From assembly GCF_028618515.1 (NCBI RefSeq), contig NZ_JAQITB010000006.1, positions 34,850 through 98,849 of the forward strand: a stretch of DNA of 64,000 bases, given 5' to 3'. Below are positions 8,960 through 18,949 of this stretch, piece by piece; positions within the stretch are counted from its first letter, which is position 1; each line of letters starts with the position of its first letter. The translations under genes and the position numbers were made by a program. The notes beneath the pieces are model-generated. The model did no database searches, had not been told where the DNA came from, and was given only the letters and a program-made list of their open reading frames with translations. The DNA is from Bartonella sp. ML69XJBT (lineage in GTDB: Bacteria; Pseudomonadota; Alphaproteobacteria; Rhizobiales; Rhizobiaceae).

Positions 8960-9757
8960 ATGATTTTTACAAATACAAGGCAGTTATTAACTCTTTGGAT
9001 TGGTGGGTTTATTTGCGCCTTTTCTTTGCATATGGCATTGGGAGCACAGTTTTACTTTTGCGATACTGGTGTGGGGAAGGGTATGCTCTCACTCCCGATT
9101 ATGCTGACGTTTGTTCAAGAGCCTCTTTATTCCGATATTGAAACGGATTCGCTAGATATTGATACAGATCTATCGAATGTTAGCACAGAGCCAGAAGAGT
9201 TGTCGTCTGATTTGTCAGAGCAGGAGTTAGAAATATTACAGGAGTCAGAAACATTAGAAGAAGTAGATGAGGTTCAACCGGAAGAGCTTCAGCATACTCT
9301 AGAAAAGGATGATTTTACGGTTCTCAAATCTTTGGAGGAGCCTTTACCTCAAAAAGGTGAGCATAAAGCGCATGATAAAAAAGCAATACCACAAAAGGCG
9401 GTGGTAAAACAGCCCGCTGTGAAGGCTATCAGCGCGTCTATCGCTGCTCAGGGCGGTGATACAACAGCGCGTGCAGATGCATTGTTAAGAGAGTGGTTGA
9501 CAAAGGTACAGGCACAATTAGAAAAGCAAAAAAGTTACGTTGTAGGACAGCGTATCAGTCGTACAAAAGGGACAGTGACATTAGAATTTAGAGTGCATGA
9601 ACAGGGAAGTGTTTTTTCGAGTCGTGTTGTCGCTTCTGCAGGTGATCCAGAACTTGATCGATTAGCGATGAAAGCACTTCAGCGTGTAGGCTCTTTTCCT
9701 CCTCCCCCTCCATCAAAAGTGAACAAAATTATAAGAGTGTCATTGATATTTAACTGA
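8960..9757 (+). CDS. tonB: TonB energy-transducing protein
   Basis: This inner-membrane-anchored periplasmic protein of about 265 residues couples proton-motive force to outer-membrane receptors. A single N-terminal membrane anchor (LLTLWIGGFICAFSLHMALG) is followed by an acidic Glu/Ser/Leu-rich stretch, a Lys/Pro-containing spacer and a C-terminal TonB domain. The domain has VTLEFRVHEQGSVFSSRVV, SAGDPELDRLAMKALQRVG and PPPPSKVNKIIRVSLIFN. I chose the ATG at 8960, preceded by GGAAG and giving a standard anchor; an open frame extends 46 codons upstream but lacks anchor features. ExbB and ExbD are not in this window. It is divergent from hutA, its presumed client. Confidence 0.88.
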   Translation: MIFTNTRQLLTLWIGGFICAFSLHMALGAQFYFCDTGVGKGMLSLPIMLTFVQEPLYSDIETDSLDIDTDLSNVSTEPEELSSDLSEQELEILQESETLEEVDEVQPEELQHTLEKDDFTVLKSLEEPLPQKGEHKAHDKKAIPQKAVVKQPAVKAISASIAAQGGDTTARADALLREWLTKVQAQLEKQKSYVVGQRISRTKGTVTLEFRVHEQGSVFSSRVVASAGDPELDRLAMKALQRVGSFPPPPPSKVNKIIRVSLIFN

Positions 9758-9876
9758 TTTTCAAGGAAAGTGGGTTAATTCTCTTCATACCTTATGTTAT
9801 AATTGCTACAATATTGTAACATATATGATGAAAAACGAGAGTAAGCAGTTTTGGGGCAAATTGGAGTTATTTCATT

Positions 9877-11982
9877 TCATCGGCCGGAAAGAAGATAGGC
9901 TTTTATGTCTGTTTTTCCCGTCAGCCTGGCTTTGTAAACCCCATAATTTTCCATGACACGCATGACGTAATTACGTGTTTCTGTATAGGGAATGCGTTCA
10001 ATCCAGTCGATAACTTTATCAAGGGATTGCCCCCGAGGATCACCATAACGTTTTATCCATTCATCAACACGACGGGAGCCTGCATTATAACCGATAAGAG
10101 TGAGTATATAGGATCCATTAAAACGTTCCAATTGTTCATTGAGAAAATAGCCCCCTAATATAGCGTTATAACTGGCATCACTGCTCAATTTTTTGGGTGA
10201 CCATATAATTGAATACTTCTTTGCAAGTGTTTTTGCTGTGGTCGGCAGCAATTGAAGTATACCTTGTGCGCCTGCTTTTGATATGGCAGTTGGATTAAAT
10301 TCACTTTCTTGACGTGCAATGGCATAAACAAGCGCTTGTTCTGCACCAGAAACCTTAGCAGAGGTTGGTATAGCACCTATAGGATGGGAAAGTGCACCAA
10401 CATTTTTCCCTTGATAAACAGCCGTTTTCCCGATTTTGAGGCTGGTATAATAGTCACCATTTTTTTCAGCCATCACAGCCAGAAGAGCTAACTCTCCAGG
10501 ACTTTCTATTTTTTTACCAAGTTCTCTATAAAAGAATTTAGCTAAATGAGCATAGCCTGCTTCTTCAAGACGTTGAATTGCTTTAATAGCTTCTCGTGCA
10601 CTAAAACGTTGTCGTTCAGTAGCTGTTGGCTTGGGAAAAGAAATGTCAAGCTTTTTTTGATTAAGCCATGAGGCTGCTAATTGACCATAATAAGTTGCCC
10701 CAAAATGTGCAGCACGATGAAAATAACTCTGGGCATTTTTATGTTCACCTAGGGTTTCTGCTGCTCGTCCCATCCAATAGTAGCCACGGGATACTGAAAG
10801 AGGTGCAGAAGATAATTGAGGAATACGTGAAAAATGGTGCATTGCCAATTTAGGATTGTGAAGAAACCTTAGTGCATACCACCCTGCATGAAATTCAGCA
10901 TCCACTGTCAATAAAGATGTCATACCATGATGCATAGTAACGAGTTGATAAGCGATTTGAGGTTTGTTTAAATCAAGCATTTCTCGAGAAAGGGCGCGTT
11001 GCTCTTTCCATAATGCTTGAGAGTTCATCAGGTTTAATGCATTCTTTGATATTCTCATCATAAGTGTTGCAGCTATATCATATTGTCCAGTTCGTCTAAG
11101 ATGGCGAATTTGAGCAAATTGTAAAAGAGGGTCTTTTTGCCATGCTCTCTCCACAGCGCGTAATTTTTGCGTGGCTTTAGGATCATTTTTTTCAACGGCT
11201 ACAAAAGCATTAAAAAGAGATTGAGCACGAGCTAATTTTGCAACACGCTCTGCTGAATCAAAGCGATGAGCATAAAGCATAAATTGCATACGTTTTAAAT
11301 GATCGATAGGTTTTAGCACAACACTGGCATTTTTAAGAATCAGCTCTTCTTCTTTTGCATTGAGTTTTGTGTTATGCCACCATGGGGCAATAATTTGTCG
11401 CGCACGAGTGCTTTGTCCAGTTGCAATAAGCGCTTTAGCAAACCGAGCCATGCCTTGTGCTGTTAAGGGGGGATGATGAGCAAATTTTTGAAGGATGGCG
11501 TGGGTGAAATTATTTTCATTAATAAAAGCACGTTCAGCATTACGTTGCATAATATCTATACTAGGCCATCCTTTTAGCTCTTTTATTGCATTGAATATTT
11601 CAGAGCTTGGTATATTGGCTTGACCTGATATAGCGATCGCCCATGTCATAATATGACGATCAAGGCTATTCTTTACCAGTGAATTACGCAGATTTATTGT
11701 TTTTGCAATATTATTGTTTAAAAGTGCATCTAAACCAGCTTTAAGTTGTTGAAGATTAGAATTATTATTAGGCGCAGGAAAATTATGGGGTGCCGTGTGT
11801 AATTGTCTAAGAGGTTTTGCATTTTCTTTTTTGGAAACAAAGGGGGTGGGGCGCCCCAAAGGGATTGGTACTTTTCTATGCAAAAGGGGTGTTTGTGCCC
11901 ATACACTTGAAAATGAAACAGTGGTTGCCAGTATAAGTACAGTAAAGGTCTGTAAAAAAAAGAGGGCAAAAAGGGTACGCAT
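9877..11982 (-). CDS. slt: Soluble lytic murein transglycosylase (Slt family)
   Basis: This peptidoglycan-cleaving lytic transglycosylase has about 701 residues from the chosen ATG. A signal peptide (TLFALFFLQTFTVLILATT) leads into a long alpha-helical superhelical region, as in Slt70, then a C-terminal lysozyme-like catalytic domain at about residues 545-690. The domain shows ALVYAIARQESEFNPTAIS (catalytic Glu in RQESEF), AGAQGILQLLPTTAK, and NGSYILTLIGYNAG. The start at 11982 is preferred because it begins the signal peptide and has AAGG upstream; an in-frame ATG at 12060 would add 26 charged residues before it. It is convergent with tonB. In most rhizobia slt lies next to dapA, as here. 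Confidence 0.9.
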   Translation of the reverse strand: MRTLFALFFLQTFTVLILATTVSFSSVWAQTPLLHRKVPIPLGRPTPFVSKKENAKPLRQLHTAPHNFPAPNNNSNLQQLKAGLDALLNNNIAKTINLRNSLVKNSLDRHIMTWAIAISGQANIPSSEIFNAIKELKGWPSIDIMQRNAERAFINENNFTHAILQKFAHHPPLTAQGMARFAKALIATGQSTRARQIIAPWWHNTKLNAKEEELILKNASVVLKPIDHLKRMQFMLYAHRFDSAERVAKLARAQSLFNAFVAVEKNDPKATQKLRAVERAWQKDPLLQFAQIRHLRRTGQYDIAATLMMRISKNALNLMNSQALWKEQRALSREMLDLNKPQIAYQLVTMHHGMTSLLTVDAEFHAGWYALRFLHNPKLAMHHFSRIPQLSSAPLSVSRGYYWMGRAAETLGEHKNAQSYFHRAAHFGATYYGQLAASWLNQKKLDISFPKPTATERQRFSAREAIKAIQRLEEAGYAHLAKFFYRELGKKIESPGELALLAVMAEKNGDYYTSLKIGKTAVYQGKNVGALSHPIGAIPTSAKVSGAEQALVYAIARQESEFNPTAISKAGAQGILQLLPTTAKTLAKKYSIIWSPKKLSSDASYNAILGGYFLNEQLERFNGSYILTLIGYNAGSRRVDEWIKRYGDPRGQSLDKVIDWIERIPYTETRNYVMRVMENYGVYKARLTGKTDIKAYLLSGR

Positions 11983-12088
11983 AAAGAAAAAACCTTGAAA
12001 CCTTGTTTTTGAGAAACGCTCAAGATTTTTAGAAGAGAAGCGTGAAAAACGAGTTAACATAGGCTGATCTTTTATAGAGGTATCAGAA

Positions 12089-12205
12089 TTGAAGAAGATA
12101 CATATTAAACCGAGTGAGCGCTATTGTGAAATTCATCTTGCTTCAATAACAGAGCCAGATTATGTTCTATCATGGGATAATTTAAAAAGGCTATTCAAAA
12201 AATAA
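12089..12205 (+). CDS. Small open frame upstream of dapA (38 codons, unrecognised)
   Basis: A TTG-initiated frame with a well-placed GAGG ribosome-binding site (eight bases of spacing) ends 26 bases before the dapA ATG. The predicted peptide has a charged, ordinary amino-acid mix (for example [26 protein letters not shown]) and a Lys-rich end, so it does not look like translated spacer. I do not recognise it. It could be a small protein co-transcribed with dapA, a leader peptide, or the remnant of a longer gene. Confidence 0.35.
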   Translation: MKKIHIKPSERYCEIHLASITEPDYVLSWDNLKRLFKK

Positions 12206-12231
12206 CAAGAGAACATGAGAGGGAGTTTATC

Positions 12232-13116
12232 ATGCTCAAGGGAGCCGTAACTGCGCTTATCACACCGTTTGATGATAACGGCGCTATTGATGAGAAAGCA
12301 TTTTGCAATTTTGTTGAGTGGCAGATTGTACAAGGTATTAATGGTGTAAGTCCTGTTGGAACAACCGGTGAATCGCCGACTTTAAGTCATGAAGAACACA
12401 AAAGGGTTATAGAATTATGTGTTGAACAGGTTGCTAAGCGTGTTCCTGTTGTAGCGGGAGCAGGATCAAACAGTACCAGTGAAGCTGTAGAGCTTGCGCA
12501 ACATGCTGAGAAAGCGGGTGCAGATGCTGTTTTGGTTGTCACTCCTTATTATAACCGGCCTAATCAGGTTGGTTTGTACACGCATTTTTCTTCCATTGCG
12601 AAGGCTATTTCTATACCTATTATAATTTATAATATTCCTGGTCGTTCTGTTATCGATATGAGCGTGGAAACGATGAGAGATCTGTGCCAAGATTTTAAAA
12701 ATATCATTGGTGTCAAAGATGCGACGAGCAAAATTGAACGTGTGAGTGAACAACGAGAAAAATGTGGTAAAGACTTTATACAGCTTTCTGGTGATGATTG
12801 TACAGCATTAGGTTTTAATGCACATGGGGGGGTAGGGTGTATTTCGGTTTCTTCCAATGTTGCTCCAAAGCTGTGTGCAGAGCTTCATGCGGCTTGTTTG
12901 CGTGGTGATTATGAGACAGCACGCGAATTAAATGATCGGCTCATGCCTCTCAATCGTGCAGTATTTATTGAACCAAGTCCTGCCGGTATTAAATATGCTG
13001 CTGCAAAATTAGGGATTTGTGGTAGCATAGTTCGTTCACCGATTGTTCCACTTGCCGATACCACAAAGAAGATTATTGATGCAGCTTTACAACATGCAGG
13101 TTTGCTTAAAGAATAA
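12232..13116 (+). CDS. dapA: 4-hydroxy-tetrahydrodipicolinate synthase DapA
   Basis: DapA condenses pyruvate with aspartate semialdehyde, the first committed step of lysine and meso-diaminopimelate synthesis, which supplies peptidoglycan. The 294-residue length is typical. Visible active-site elements are GTTGES (43-48), YYNRP near 106, Tyr133 in IIYNIPGR and the Schiff-base Lys162 in GVKDAT. The ATG has a strong GAGGGAG ribosome-binding site. smpB follows nine bases after the stop, so the two are likely co-transcribed. Confidence 0.96.
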   Translation: MLKGAVTALITPFDDNGAIDEKAFCNFVEWQIVQGINGVSPVGTTGESPTLSHEEHKRVIELCVEQVAKRVPVVAGAGSNSTSEAVELAQHAEKAGADAVLVVTPYYNRPNQVGLYTHFSSIAKAISIPIIIYNIPGRSVIDMSVETMRDLCQDFKNIIGVKDATSKIERVSEQREKCGKDFIQLSGDDCTALGFNAHGGVGCISVSSNVAPKLCAELHAACLRGDYETARELNDRLMPLNRAVFIEPSPAGIKYAAAKLGICGSIVRSPIVPLADTTKKIIDAALQHAGLLKE

Positions 13117-13125
13117 AGTGTAGCC

Positions 13126-13602
13126 ATGAACAAAAAAAAGAACGCGCCAGTACGAAAAATAATTGCTGATAATCGTAAAGCTCGTTTTCATTATGAAATT
13201 CTCGATAATCTTGAGGCTGGTCTGGTATTACAGGGAGCAGAGGTAAAGTCTTTGCGTTCTAACCATGCCAATATTGCTGAAAGTTATGCGAGCTTTGAAA
13301 ATGGAGAATTATGGTTAGTAAACAGCTATATTCCTGAATATACGCAAGCTAATCGTTTTAATCATGAGCCTCGTCGTTTGCGTAAATTATTAATTTCAAG
13401 ACGTGAAATGGCACGTTTTTTTAACGCAACTTCTCGTGAAGGAATGACACTTGTTCCTCTCAAACTCTATTTTAATGAAAAAGGACGTGCTAAGTTAGAA
13501 ATTGCTCTGGCACGTGGAAAAAAACTTCATGATAAACGCGAGACAGAGAAAAAACGGGATTGGGGACGTGAAAAAGCAAGACTTTTAAAAAGCTATGGAT
13601 AA
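13126..13602 (+). CDS. smpB: SsrA-binding protein SmpB
   Basis: SmpB binds tmRNA and delivers it to stalled ribosomes for trans-translation. The 158 residues show the family pattern: [35 protein letters not shown], the [20 protein letters not shown] core, and a basic C-terminal tail ([16 protein letters not shown]) that enters the decoding centre. It follows dapA closely. No tmRNA gene was recognised nearby. Confidence 0.96.
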   Translation: MNKKKNAPVRKIIADNRKARFHYEILDNLEAGLVLQGAEVKSLRSNHANIAESYASFENGELWLVNSYIPEYTQANRFNHEPRRLRKLLISRREMARFFNATSREGMTLVPLKLYFNEKGRAKLEIALARGKKLHDKRETEKKRDWGREKARLLKSYG

Positions 13603-13646
13603 CAGATTTGTTTGTATATTCTTTTTGTAGCATGACGAAAGAGATT

Positions 13647-14315
13647 TCAGCATTGATCCAGATATGTTCTTACTGCTTCGAAAACCTGATGGAACATAGC
13701 ATCCGTTAAGCGACCAGTGTTGGTATTATAGCGTGAACAATGATAGCTTGAAAAAATGCGCAATCTACCAATGTTGTTTATTTCTCCATGTCCAAAGGGA
13801 TGAGCTAGAATTTTTGCATTAAGGGCACGAAGTGTTGAGTGGTGTGCAATGGTACCAAGGGTGATAACAGCTTTAAGCTTGGGAAGATTTGTTAAAAGAG
13901 GTGAAAAGAAATATCGGCACGTATTAATTTCTTCACCAGTAGGTTTGTTTTCTGGTGGAACACAACGAACTGAGTTAACAATTGCTGCATCAATTAATTC
14001 AAGACTGTCATCGGCTCTTTCTTCAAAGTCTCCTTGGGCAAAACCAAATTTTTTCAAAGTGGAATAAAGCAAATGTCCAGCATAATCGCCAGTAAACGGG
14101 CGTCCAGTTCGATTTGCTCCACGTAATCCAGGAGCAAGACCAACAATGAGAAGGCGCGTTGTAGCAGCACCTTTATAAGGAAAGAATGGACGCACCGGTG
14201 CATTATGCCAGCTTGGTTCTTTTATGCGCCAGTCAGAGATGAATTTATGCAAGCGTGGGCATAAATTGCAATTTTGTGGCGGTTCTGGGCACAGCAATGT
14301 TGATTGACAATTCAT
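13647..14315 (-). CDS. Uracil-DNA glycosylase, family 5-like (Fe-S)
   Basis: This 222-residue protein of the uracil-DNA glycosylase superfamily would excise uracil or other deaminated bases from DNA. Iron-sulfur ligands are suggested by CNLC (16-19) and a later pair in RCVPPENKPTGEEINTC. The GLAPGLRGANRTGRPFTGD motif with an Ala/Gly-rich motif A, rather than GEAPG, points to family 5 (UDGb) over family 4. A C-terminal SYHCSRYNTNTG motif carries the second catalytic region. It is convergent with smpB and stands alone. Which damaged base it prefers cannot be told from sequence. Confidence 0.87.
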   Translation of the reverse strand: MNCQSTLLCPEPPQNCNLCPRLHKFISDWRIKEPSWHNAPVRPFFPYKGAATTRLLIVGLAPGLRGANRTGRPFTGDYAGHLLYSTLKKFGFAQGDFEERADDSLELIDAAIVNSVRCVPPENKPTGEEINTCRYFFSPLLTNLPKLKAVITLGTIAHHSTLRALNAKILAHPFGHGEINNIGRLRIFSSYHCSRYNTNTGRLTDAMFHQVFEAVRTYLDQC

Positions 14316-14898
14316 AGGGAGCTATTCATCACTTTTTATAAAAATTCTTTTGAGTTATTTATAAGGTATATGACGGATCTTATCTTTGTGAACAACTATA
14401 ATGAATACAAATGCATGATTTAATAACAAACTTGAATATGAAATCTTGCTTCTAGCTTTCAAAGAGTCATAATCATTTAAGTGATTTATCCGATAAATAA
14501 GAGAGGGATAAATACGACGCGAATGGAATAAAAGTTCAGTTTTTAATGAATACATTATTATGATGTATAAAGACAACTATCATGAGAGCAAAAGACTTTT
14601 AATAATTTGAATGGCTCGTATAATTCTAAAAGATGTACTCCCAAAAGGAGAGAATCATTTGAACAAACAAGTATAGTTTTTGTTTGAAACCAGCATTCTT
14701 TAAGTTTCTTATTCTAAAATGATACTTATAACAAAGTTAGAGAGGTTGTGCATTTTTATAAAGCTTTCAAGAAGTTTTAAATGAGCTCTTTGAGCAAAAA
14801 ATATGAAAACCTGCATTGTTTTTCTTGTGTTTTATTTTGTTTATTGTATATACTGTATACACATTATGAAGTTTTTTAATATTAAGAAAGAAGCATAA
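14316..14898. other. Gap upstream of rpoZ, likely promoter region
   Basis: No convincing gene. A 73-codon minus-strand frame (14355-14576) has no recognisable family and poor composition. Near the rpoZ end, a repeated TGTATA element (TGTATATACTGTATACAC, about 14846-14863) sits about 36 bases before the rpoZ ATG and could contribute to the promoter or be a near-palindromic operator. Confidence 0.4.
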
Positions 14899-15297
14899 AT
14901 GGCCCGCGTAACAGTAGAAGATTGTGTTGATAAAGTCGATAATCGCTTTGAGCTGGTGCTTTTAGCTGGGCATAGGGCACGTCAGATTTCACAGGGTGCA
15001 CAAATTACGGTTGATCGTGATAATGATAAAAATCCAGTGGTTGCTTTACGTGAAATAGCAGACGAGACATTATCGCCTGCCGATTTGAAAGAAGATCTTA
15101 TTCATTCATTGCAAAAGCATGTGGAAGTGGATGAGCCAGAAATGGCGAGTGAGTTTATTACGCATTCGGGTGAAGCTGAGAGTATTTTTGGAGCCTCAAT
15201 GGAGGAAGAGGGGAATTCATTCGACCATATGTCTGAAGAAGAGCTTCTAGCGGGCATTGAAGGTTTGGTTGTTCCAGAGAAGAGTGACGATTATTAA
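14899..15297 (+). CDS. rpoZ: RNA polymerase omega subunit RpoZ
   Basis: The omega subunit stabilises the beta-prime subunit of RNA polymerase. The 132 residues begin [20 protein letters not shown], followed by [14 protein letters not shown] and [18 protein letters not shown], all canonical, then the longer acidic C-terminal tail usual in alphaproteobacteria. It precedes rsh, the conserved rhizobial order linking omega and the ppGpp enzyme. Confidence 0.96.
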   Translation: MARVTVEDCVDKVDNRFELVLLAGHRARQISQGAQITVDRDNDKNPVVALREIADETLSPADLKEDLIHSLQKHVEVDEPEMASEFITHSGEAESIFGASMEEEGNSFDHMSEEELLAGIEGLVVPEKSDDY

Positions 15298-15428
15298 TTG
15301 CGGCAGTTTGTATTACAAAAGCAAATATACTTGTGTCATGCGGTAGCGGTTATTTTTCTTGTCTTTTATTGACAGAATATTCATATTCAATAAGGATTAA
15401 ATTGTGAAAATATAAAGGATATACTCGT

Positions 15429-17654
15429 ATGATGCGTCAGTGTGAGCTTGTTGGGCGTGTTCAACGTTACAAGGCTGACGTGGATGAAGCTCTGTTAAAG
15501 AGAGCCTATGATTATGCAATGCGAAAGCATGGTCATCAAAAACGTGCTTCGGGTGATCTTTATTTTTCTCATCCTTTAGAAGTTGCTACTATTTTAACAG
15601 ATATGCGGTTGGATGAAGCGACAATTGCTGTTGCTCTTTTGCATGATACTATTGAAGATACAAGTGCTACCCGAGCAGAAATTGACCAACTTTTTGGATC
15701 TGAAATTGGTAAGTTGGTTGAAGGGCTTACAAAACTTAATAAGCTTGACCTTGTATCGAAGAAAGCCGTACAAGCAGAGAATTTGCGTAAACTTCTTATT
15801 GCTATTTCTGATGATGTCCGTGTTCTTTTAGTAAAACTTGCTGATCGTCTTCATAATATGCGTACCCTTGGTGTTATGCGTGACGATAAGCGCCGACGTA
15901 TTGCTGAAGAGACGATGGATATTTATGCGCCCCTTGCAGGTCGTATGGGTATGCAGGATATGCGCGAAGAGTTAGAAGATCTCTCTTTCTTTTATTTGAA
16001 TCCAGAAGGTTATCGTACGATAACCAATCGACTTTCTGAATTATCAAAGCGTAATCGTGATTTGCTTTCTAGGATTGAAAATGAACTAGCAAAGCTCTTT
16101 TTCGAGAATGGCATTAAAGCAGATGTTAAAAGCCGTCAGAAAAAATCTTATTCCGTTTTTCGTAAAATGGAAAGTAAGGCATTATCTTTTGAACAATTAT
16201 CCGATATTTTTGGCTTTCGCGTTATTGTTGACACAGTAAATGATTGTTATCGTGCTCTTGGTGTTATCCATACGACATGGCCCATGGTACCTGGTCGTTT
16301 TAAAGATTATATTTCTATACCAAAGCAGAATGATTATCGTTCTATTCATACAACAATTGTAGGTCCCTCAAGGCAACGCGTTGAACTACAGATTAGAACT
16401 GCTGCTATGGATGAAATTGCTGAATATGGCGTTGCAGCACATTCCATTTATAAAGATCATGGTTCCAATTATTCAACTGCGAAGTTATCGAACGAAACCA
16501 ATGCCTATGCTTGGTTGCGCCAAACGATTCAATCTTTGTCAGATGGAGATAATCCAGAAGAATTTTTAGAACATACCAAGCTTGAGCTTTTTCAAGATCA
16601 AGTTTTTTGTTTTACGCCGAAAGGTCGATTGATTGCCTTTCCCAAAGGCGCTACCCCTATTGATTTTGCTTATGCAGTCCATACTGATATTGGTGATTCT
16701 TGTGTTGGGGTAAAAATCAATGGTCGCATTATGCCTTTAATGACAAAATTAAAAAATGGTGATGAAGTTGATATTATACGTTCACAAGCTCAAATTCCAC
16801 CAGCAGCGTGGGAATTTCTTGTGGTAACTGGCAAAGCACGCTCAGCCATTCGCCGCGCAACCCGTGCGGCTGTACGGAAGCAATATTCAGGTTTGGGATA
16901 TCGTATACTTGAGCGTTCATTTGAGTATATGGGAAAACAATTTTCAAAAGATATTCTTAAACAAGTTTTGCCACGTTTGGCACGCAAAGATGTGGAAGAC
17001 GTATTGGCTGCTGTTGGACGTGGTGAGTTGCCGTCAACAGATGTGTTTAAAGCAGTTTATCCTGATTATCAAGATCACCGTGTCGTACAAAAGTCATCTT
17101 TTAAGCCTGGGGAAGAAGGTTGGTTTAACATTGAAAACGCTCAAGGTATGATTTTTAAGGTTCCGGAAAATGAAAAGGATGCAACTGCAGAAAATCGTCA
17201 ATCTAAGGCATTACCTATTCGAGGAACCCGTGGTGATATTCCTGTACGTTTTTCTCCTGAAGGAGCTGTTCCAGGAGATCGGATTGTTGGCATCATGCAA
17301 CCAGGGGCGGGGATTGTCATTTATCCAATACAGTCTTCGGCTTTGATGGCCTATGATGATCAGCCAGAACGATGGATTGATGTTCGCTGGGATATTGATG
17401 CCCAAATGAGCGAACGTTTTCCAGCTCGAATTAATATTTTGGCTGTTAATAGCCCTGGTTCATTAGCAGAAATTACCCAAGTAATTTCTGCTAATGATGC
17501 TAATATTCAAAATTTATCTCTTATTCATACAGCACCAGATTTCACAGAAATTATGATGGATCTGGAAGTTTGGGATTTAAAACATTTAAATCGTATTTTT
17601 TCTCAGTTAAAAGAGGCAGGTTCGGTGAGTGCAGTACGGCGGGTTCATGGATGA
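15429..17654 (+). CDS. rsh: Bifunctional (p)ppGpp synthase/hydrolase Rsh (RelA/SpoT)
   Basis: Rsh makes and degrades the alarmone (p)ppGpp, the master stringent-response signal. The 741-residue protein has an HD hydrolase domain near 20-170 with YFSHPLEVATIL and VALLHDTIEDT; a synthetase domain near 230-360 with DIFGFRVIVDTVNDCYRALG and PGRFKDYISIPKQNDYRS; a TGS domain near 390-450 (VFCFTPKGRLIAFPKGATPI); and a C-terminal ACT domain (INILAVNSPGSLAEITQVIS). Both active sites look intact, as expected for the single Rsh enzyme of alphaproteobacteria. A perfect 17-bp-arm inverted repeat lies in the ACT-coding part. pyrE follows directly. Confidence 0.96.
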   Translation: MMRQCELVGRVQRYKADVDEALLKRAYDYAMRKHGHQKRASGDLYFSHPLEVATILTDMRLDEATIAVALLHDTIEDTSATRAEIDQLFGSEIGKLVEGLTKLNKLDLVSKKAVQAENLRKLLIAISDDVRVLLVKLADRLHNMRTLGVMRDDKRRRIAEETMDIYAPLAGRMGMQDMREELEDLSFFYLNPEGYRTITNRLSELSKRNRDLLSRIENELAKLFFENGIKADVKSRQKKSYSVFRKMESKALSFEQLSDIFGFRVIVDTVNDCYRALGVIHTTWPMVPGRFKDYISIPKQNDYRSIHTTIVGPSRQRVELQIRTAAMDEIAEYGVAAHSIYKDHGSNYSTAKLSNETNAYAWLRQTIQSLSDGDNPEEFLEHTKLELFQDQVFCFTPKGRLIAFPKGATPIDFAYAVHTDIGDSCVGVKINGRIMPLMTKLKNGDEVDIIRSQAQIPPAAWEFLVVTGKARSAIRRATRAAVRKQYSGLGYRILERSFEYMGKQFSKDILKQVLPRLARKDVEDVLAAVGRGELPSTDVFKAVYPDYQDHRVVQKSSFKPGEEGWFNIENAQGMIFKVPENEKDATAENRQSKALPIRGTRGDIPVRFSPEGAVPGDRIVGIMQPGAGIVIYPIQSSALMAYDDQPERWIDVRWDIDAQMSERFPARINILAVNSPGSLAEITQVISANDANIQNLSLIHTAPDFTEIMMDLEVWDLKHLNRIFSQLKEAGSVSAVRRVHG
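17460..17497. repeat. Perfect inverted repeat inside rsh (17-bp arms, 4-base loop)
   Basis: TCATTAGCAGAAATTAC (17460-17476) and its exact reverse complement (17481-17497) flank CCAA. It falls in the ACT domain codons GSLAEITQVISANDA. The hairpin would form in the mRNA about 175 bases ahead of the pyrE start, so it could act as a processing or attenuation element, or it could be coincidental. Confidence 0.5.
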
Positions 17655-17671
17655 AAAAGAGAGATTTTGCG

Positions 17672-18250
17672 ATGAATACACAAGATGTGATTACTATTTT
17701 TAAACAAGCAGATGCTATTTTGGAAGGACATTTTATTTTAACTTCAGGCCGTCATAGTGCTATTTATATGCAGAAGGCAAAAGTATTTATGCATGCTGAT
17801 TTGACAGAGAAGTTATGTCGTGGATTGGCCGCAAAAATCAGAGAATCGATTGAGGGGCATATTGATTATGTTGTTGGTCCTGCGATTGGTGGTCTTATTC
17901 CCTCCTATGAGACTTCACGTCATCTTGGTATTCCTTCTCTATGGGTAGAGCGTGTAAATGGCGTATTTGAGTTGCGTCGTTTTGAAATAAAAAAGGGAGC
18001 ACGGGTTGTGATTGTTGAAGATATTGTTACAACGGGTCTCTCTATTTGTGAGACGGTTGAGGCTTTGGTTGCTGCGGGAGCAGATGTTTTGGCGAGTGCG
18101 TGTATTCTTGATCGTTCTGGTGGTAAAGTTGATGTTGGAGTTCCCTTGATTGCACTTGCTGAATATGAGATAGCTTCTTACGCTCATGATGCGCTTCCTG
18201 CTGAACTTGCAGCACTCCCAGCGATCAAACCAGGAAGTCGAAATATTTAA
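17672..18250 (+). CDS. pyrE: Orotate phosphoribosyltransferase PyrE
   Basis: PyrE joins orotate to PRPP in pyrimidine synthesis. The 192-residue protein starts MNTQDVITIFKQADAILEGH and shows FILTSGRHS, VGPAIGGLIPSYE and the PRPP-binding loop VVIVEDIVTTGLS. I chose the ATG at 17672, with GAGAG nine bases upstream and matching the usual start. An in-frame ATG at 17651 that overlaps the rsh stop as ATGA could add seven residues. The dihydroorotase at 27008 belongs to the same pathway but is not linked. Confidence 0.93.
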   Translation: MNTQDVITIFKQADAILEGHFILTSGRHSAIYMQKAKVFMHADLTEKLCRGLAAKIRESIEGHIDYVVGPAIGGLIPSYETSRHLGIPSLWVERVNGVFELRRFEIKKGARVVIVEDIVTTGLSICETVEALVAAGADVLASACILDRSGGKVDVGVPLIALAEYEIASYAHDALPAELAALPAIKPGSRNI

Positions 18251-18346
18251 TTGTCTTTCTATTGTTTTTTAGGCAAAAAAACTAAAAGAAATCCGTTTGA
18301 ATTGTACAAATTGTTTCATTGTCATAGGATGTATATTGAGAATCAT

Positions 18347-18949
18347 ATGCTTTTTCGTCGTCGAGAACCAATAGATTTTATAAAGCGTATTCGACTCTGG
18401 TTATGGCCACGTCGTTCATTTTCTCGCTCATTTAGCTACATACGTAAACGTATTTTGCGTATATCAGCAACGCCACATAAGGTTGCCTTAGGATTTGCTA
18501 TAGGGATTTTTTTAGCTTGTTCGCCTTTCTTTGGTATGCATATTGTTTTAGCAATATTTTTTTCTTGGGTTTTACGGGCAAATTTTGCAGCAGCAATCAC
18601 TGGAACGGTTTTTTCTAATCCCCTTACATTTTTGCTTATTGTTATGGCCGATTATAAGATCGGCTATTTCTGTTTATCATTTTTTAGCAATGTAGATGAG
18701 ATTTCTCTTTCGCAAATTCGCGCTCTGTTTGATGGTTTGACACTGTCAAATGTATCTTTGCTTTTCAAGGGTGCATGGGTTTCAATCATGAGACCGATGA
18801 TTTTAGGTGGTACTCTTTTAGGTGTTATTTTTAGTAGCTTATCTTATATAGGTGTTTATAGAGCCATTGCCCGCTTTCAACAAAAGCGATACAAAAAAAT
18901 TATCAAAAAAAGCATTTATAGCAAAAAAAAGTCGAGCAATCTTTTATGA
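18347..18949 (+). CDS. DUF2062 membrane protein
   Basis: This is a small conserved membrane protein of the DUF2062 family, about 200 residues. It starts with the basic [20 protein letters not shown] and RRSFSRSF, followed by [40 protein letters not shown], and [19 protein letters not shown], the family core with about three membrane segments. The start at 18347 is favoured by GAG upstream and family alignment; the frame is open back to a TTG directly after pyrE. Function is unknown. Its place before acpS is conserved in rhizobia, and its stop overlaps the acpS start by ATGA. Confidence 0.82.
   Translation: MLFRRREPIDFIKRIRLWLWPRRSFSRSFSYIRKRILRISATPHKVALGFAIGIFLACSPFFGMHIVLAIFFSWVLRANFAAAITGTVFSNPLTFLLIVMADYKIGYFCLSFFSNVDEISLSQIRALFDGLTLSNVSLLFKGAWVSIMRPMILGGTLLGVIFSSLSYIGVYRAIARFQQKRYKKIIKKSIYSKKKSSNLL

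Noticed and set aside
9800..9825. TACAATATTGTA palindrome between tonB and slt
   Set aside because: A 12-bp AT-rich palindrome is not rare enough here, and no T-run follows, so neither an operator nor a terminator is supported.
14355..14576. 73-codon minus-strand frame upstream of rpoZ
   Set aside because: AT-driven composition, no recognisable family, no operon partner.
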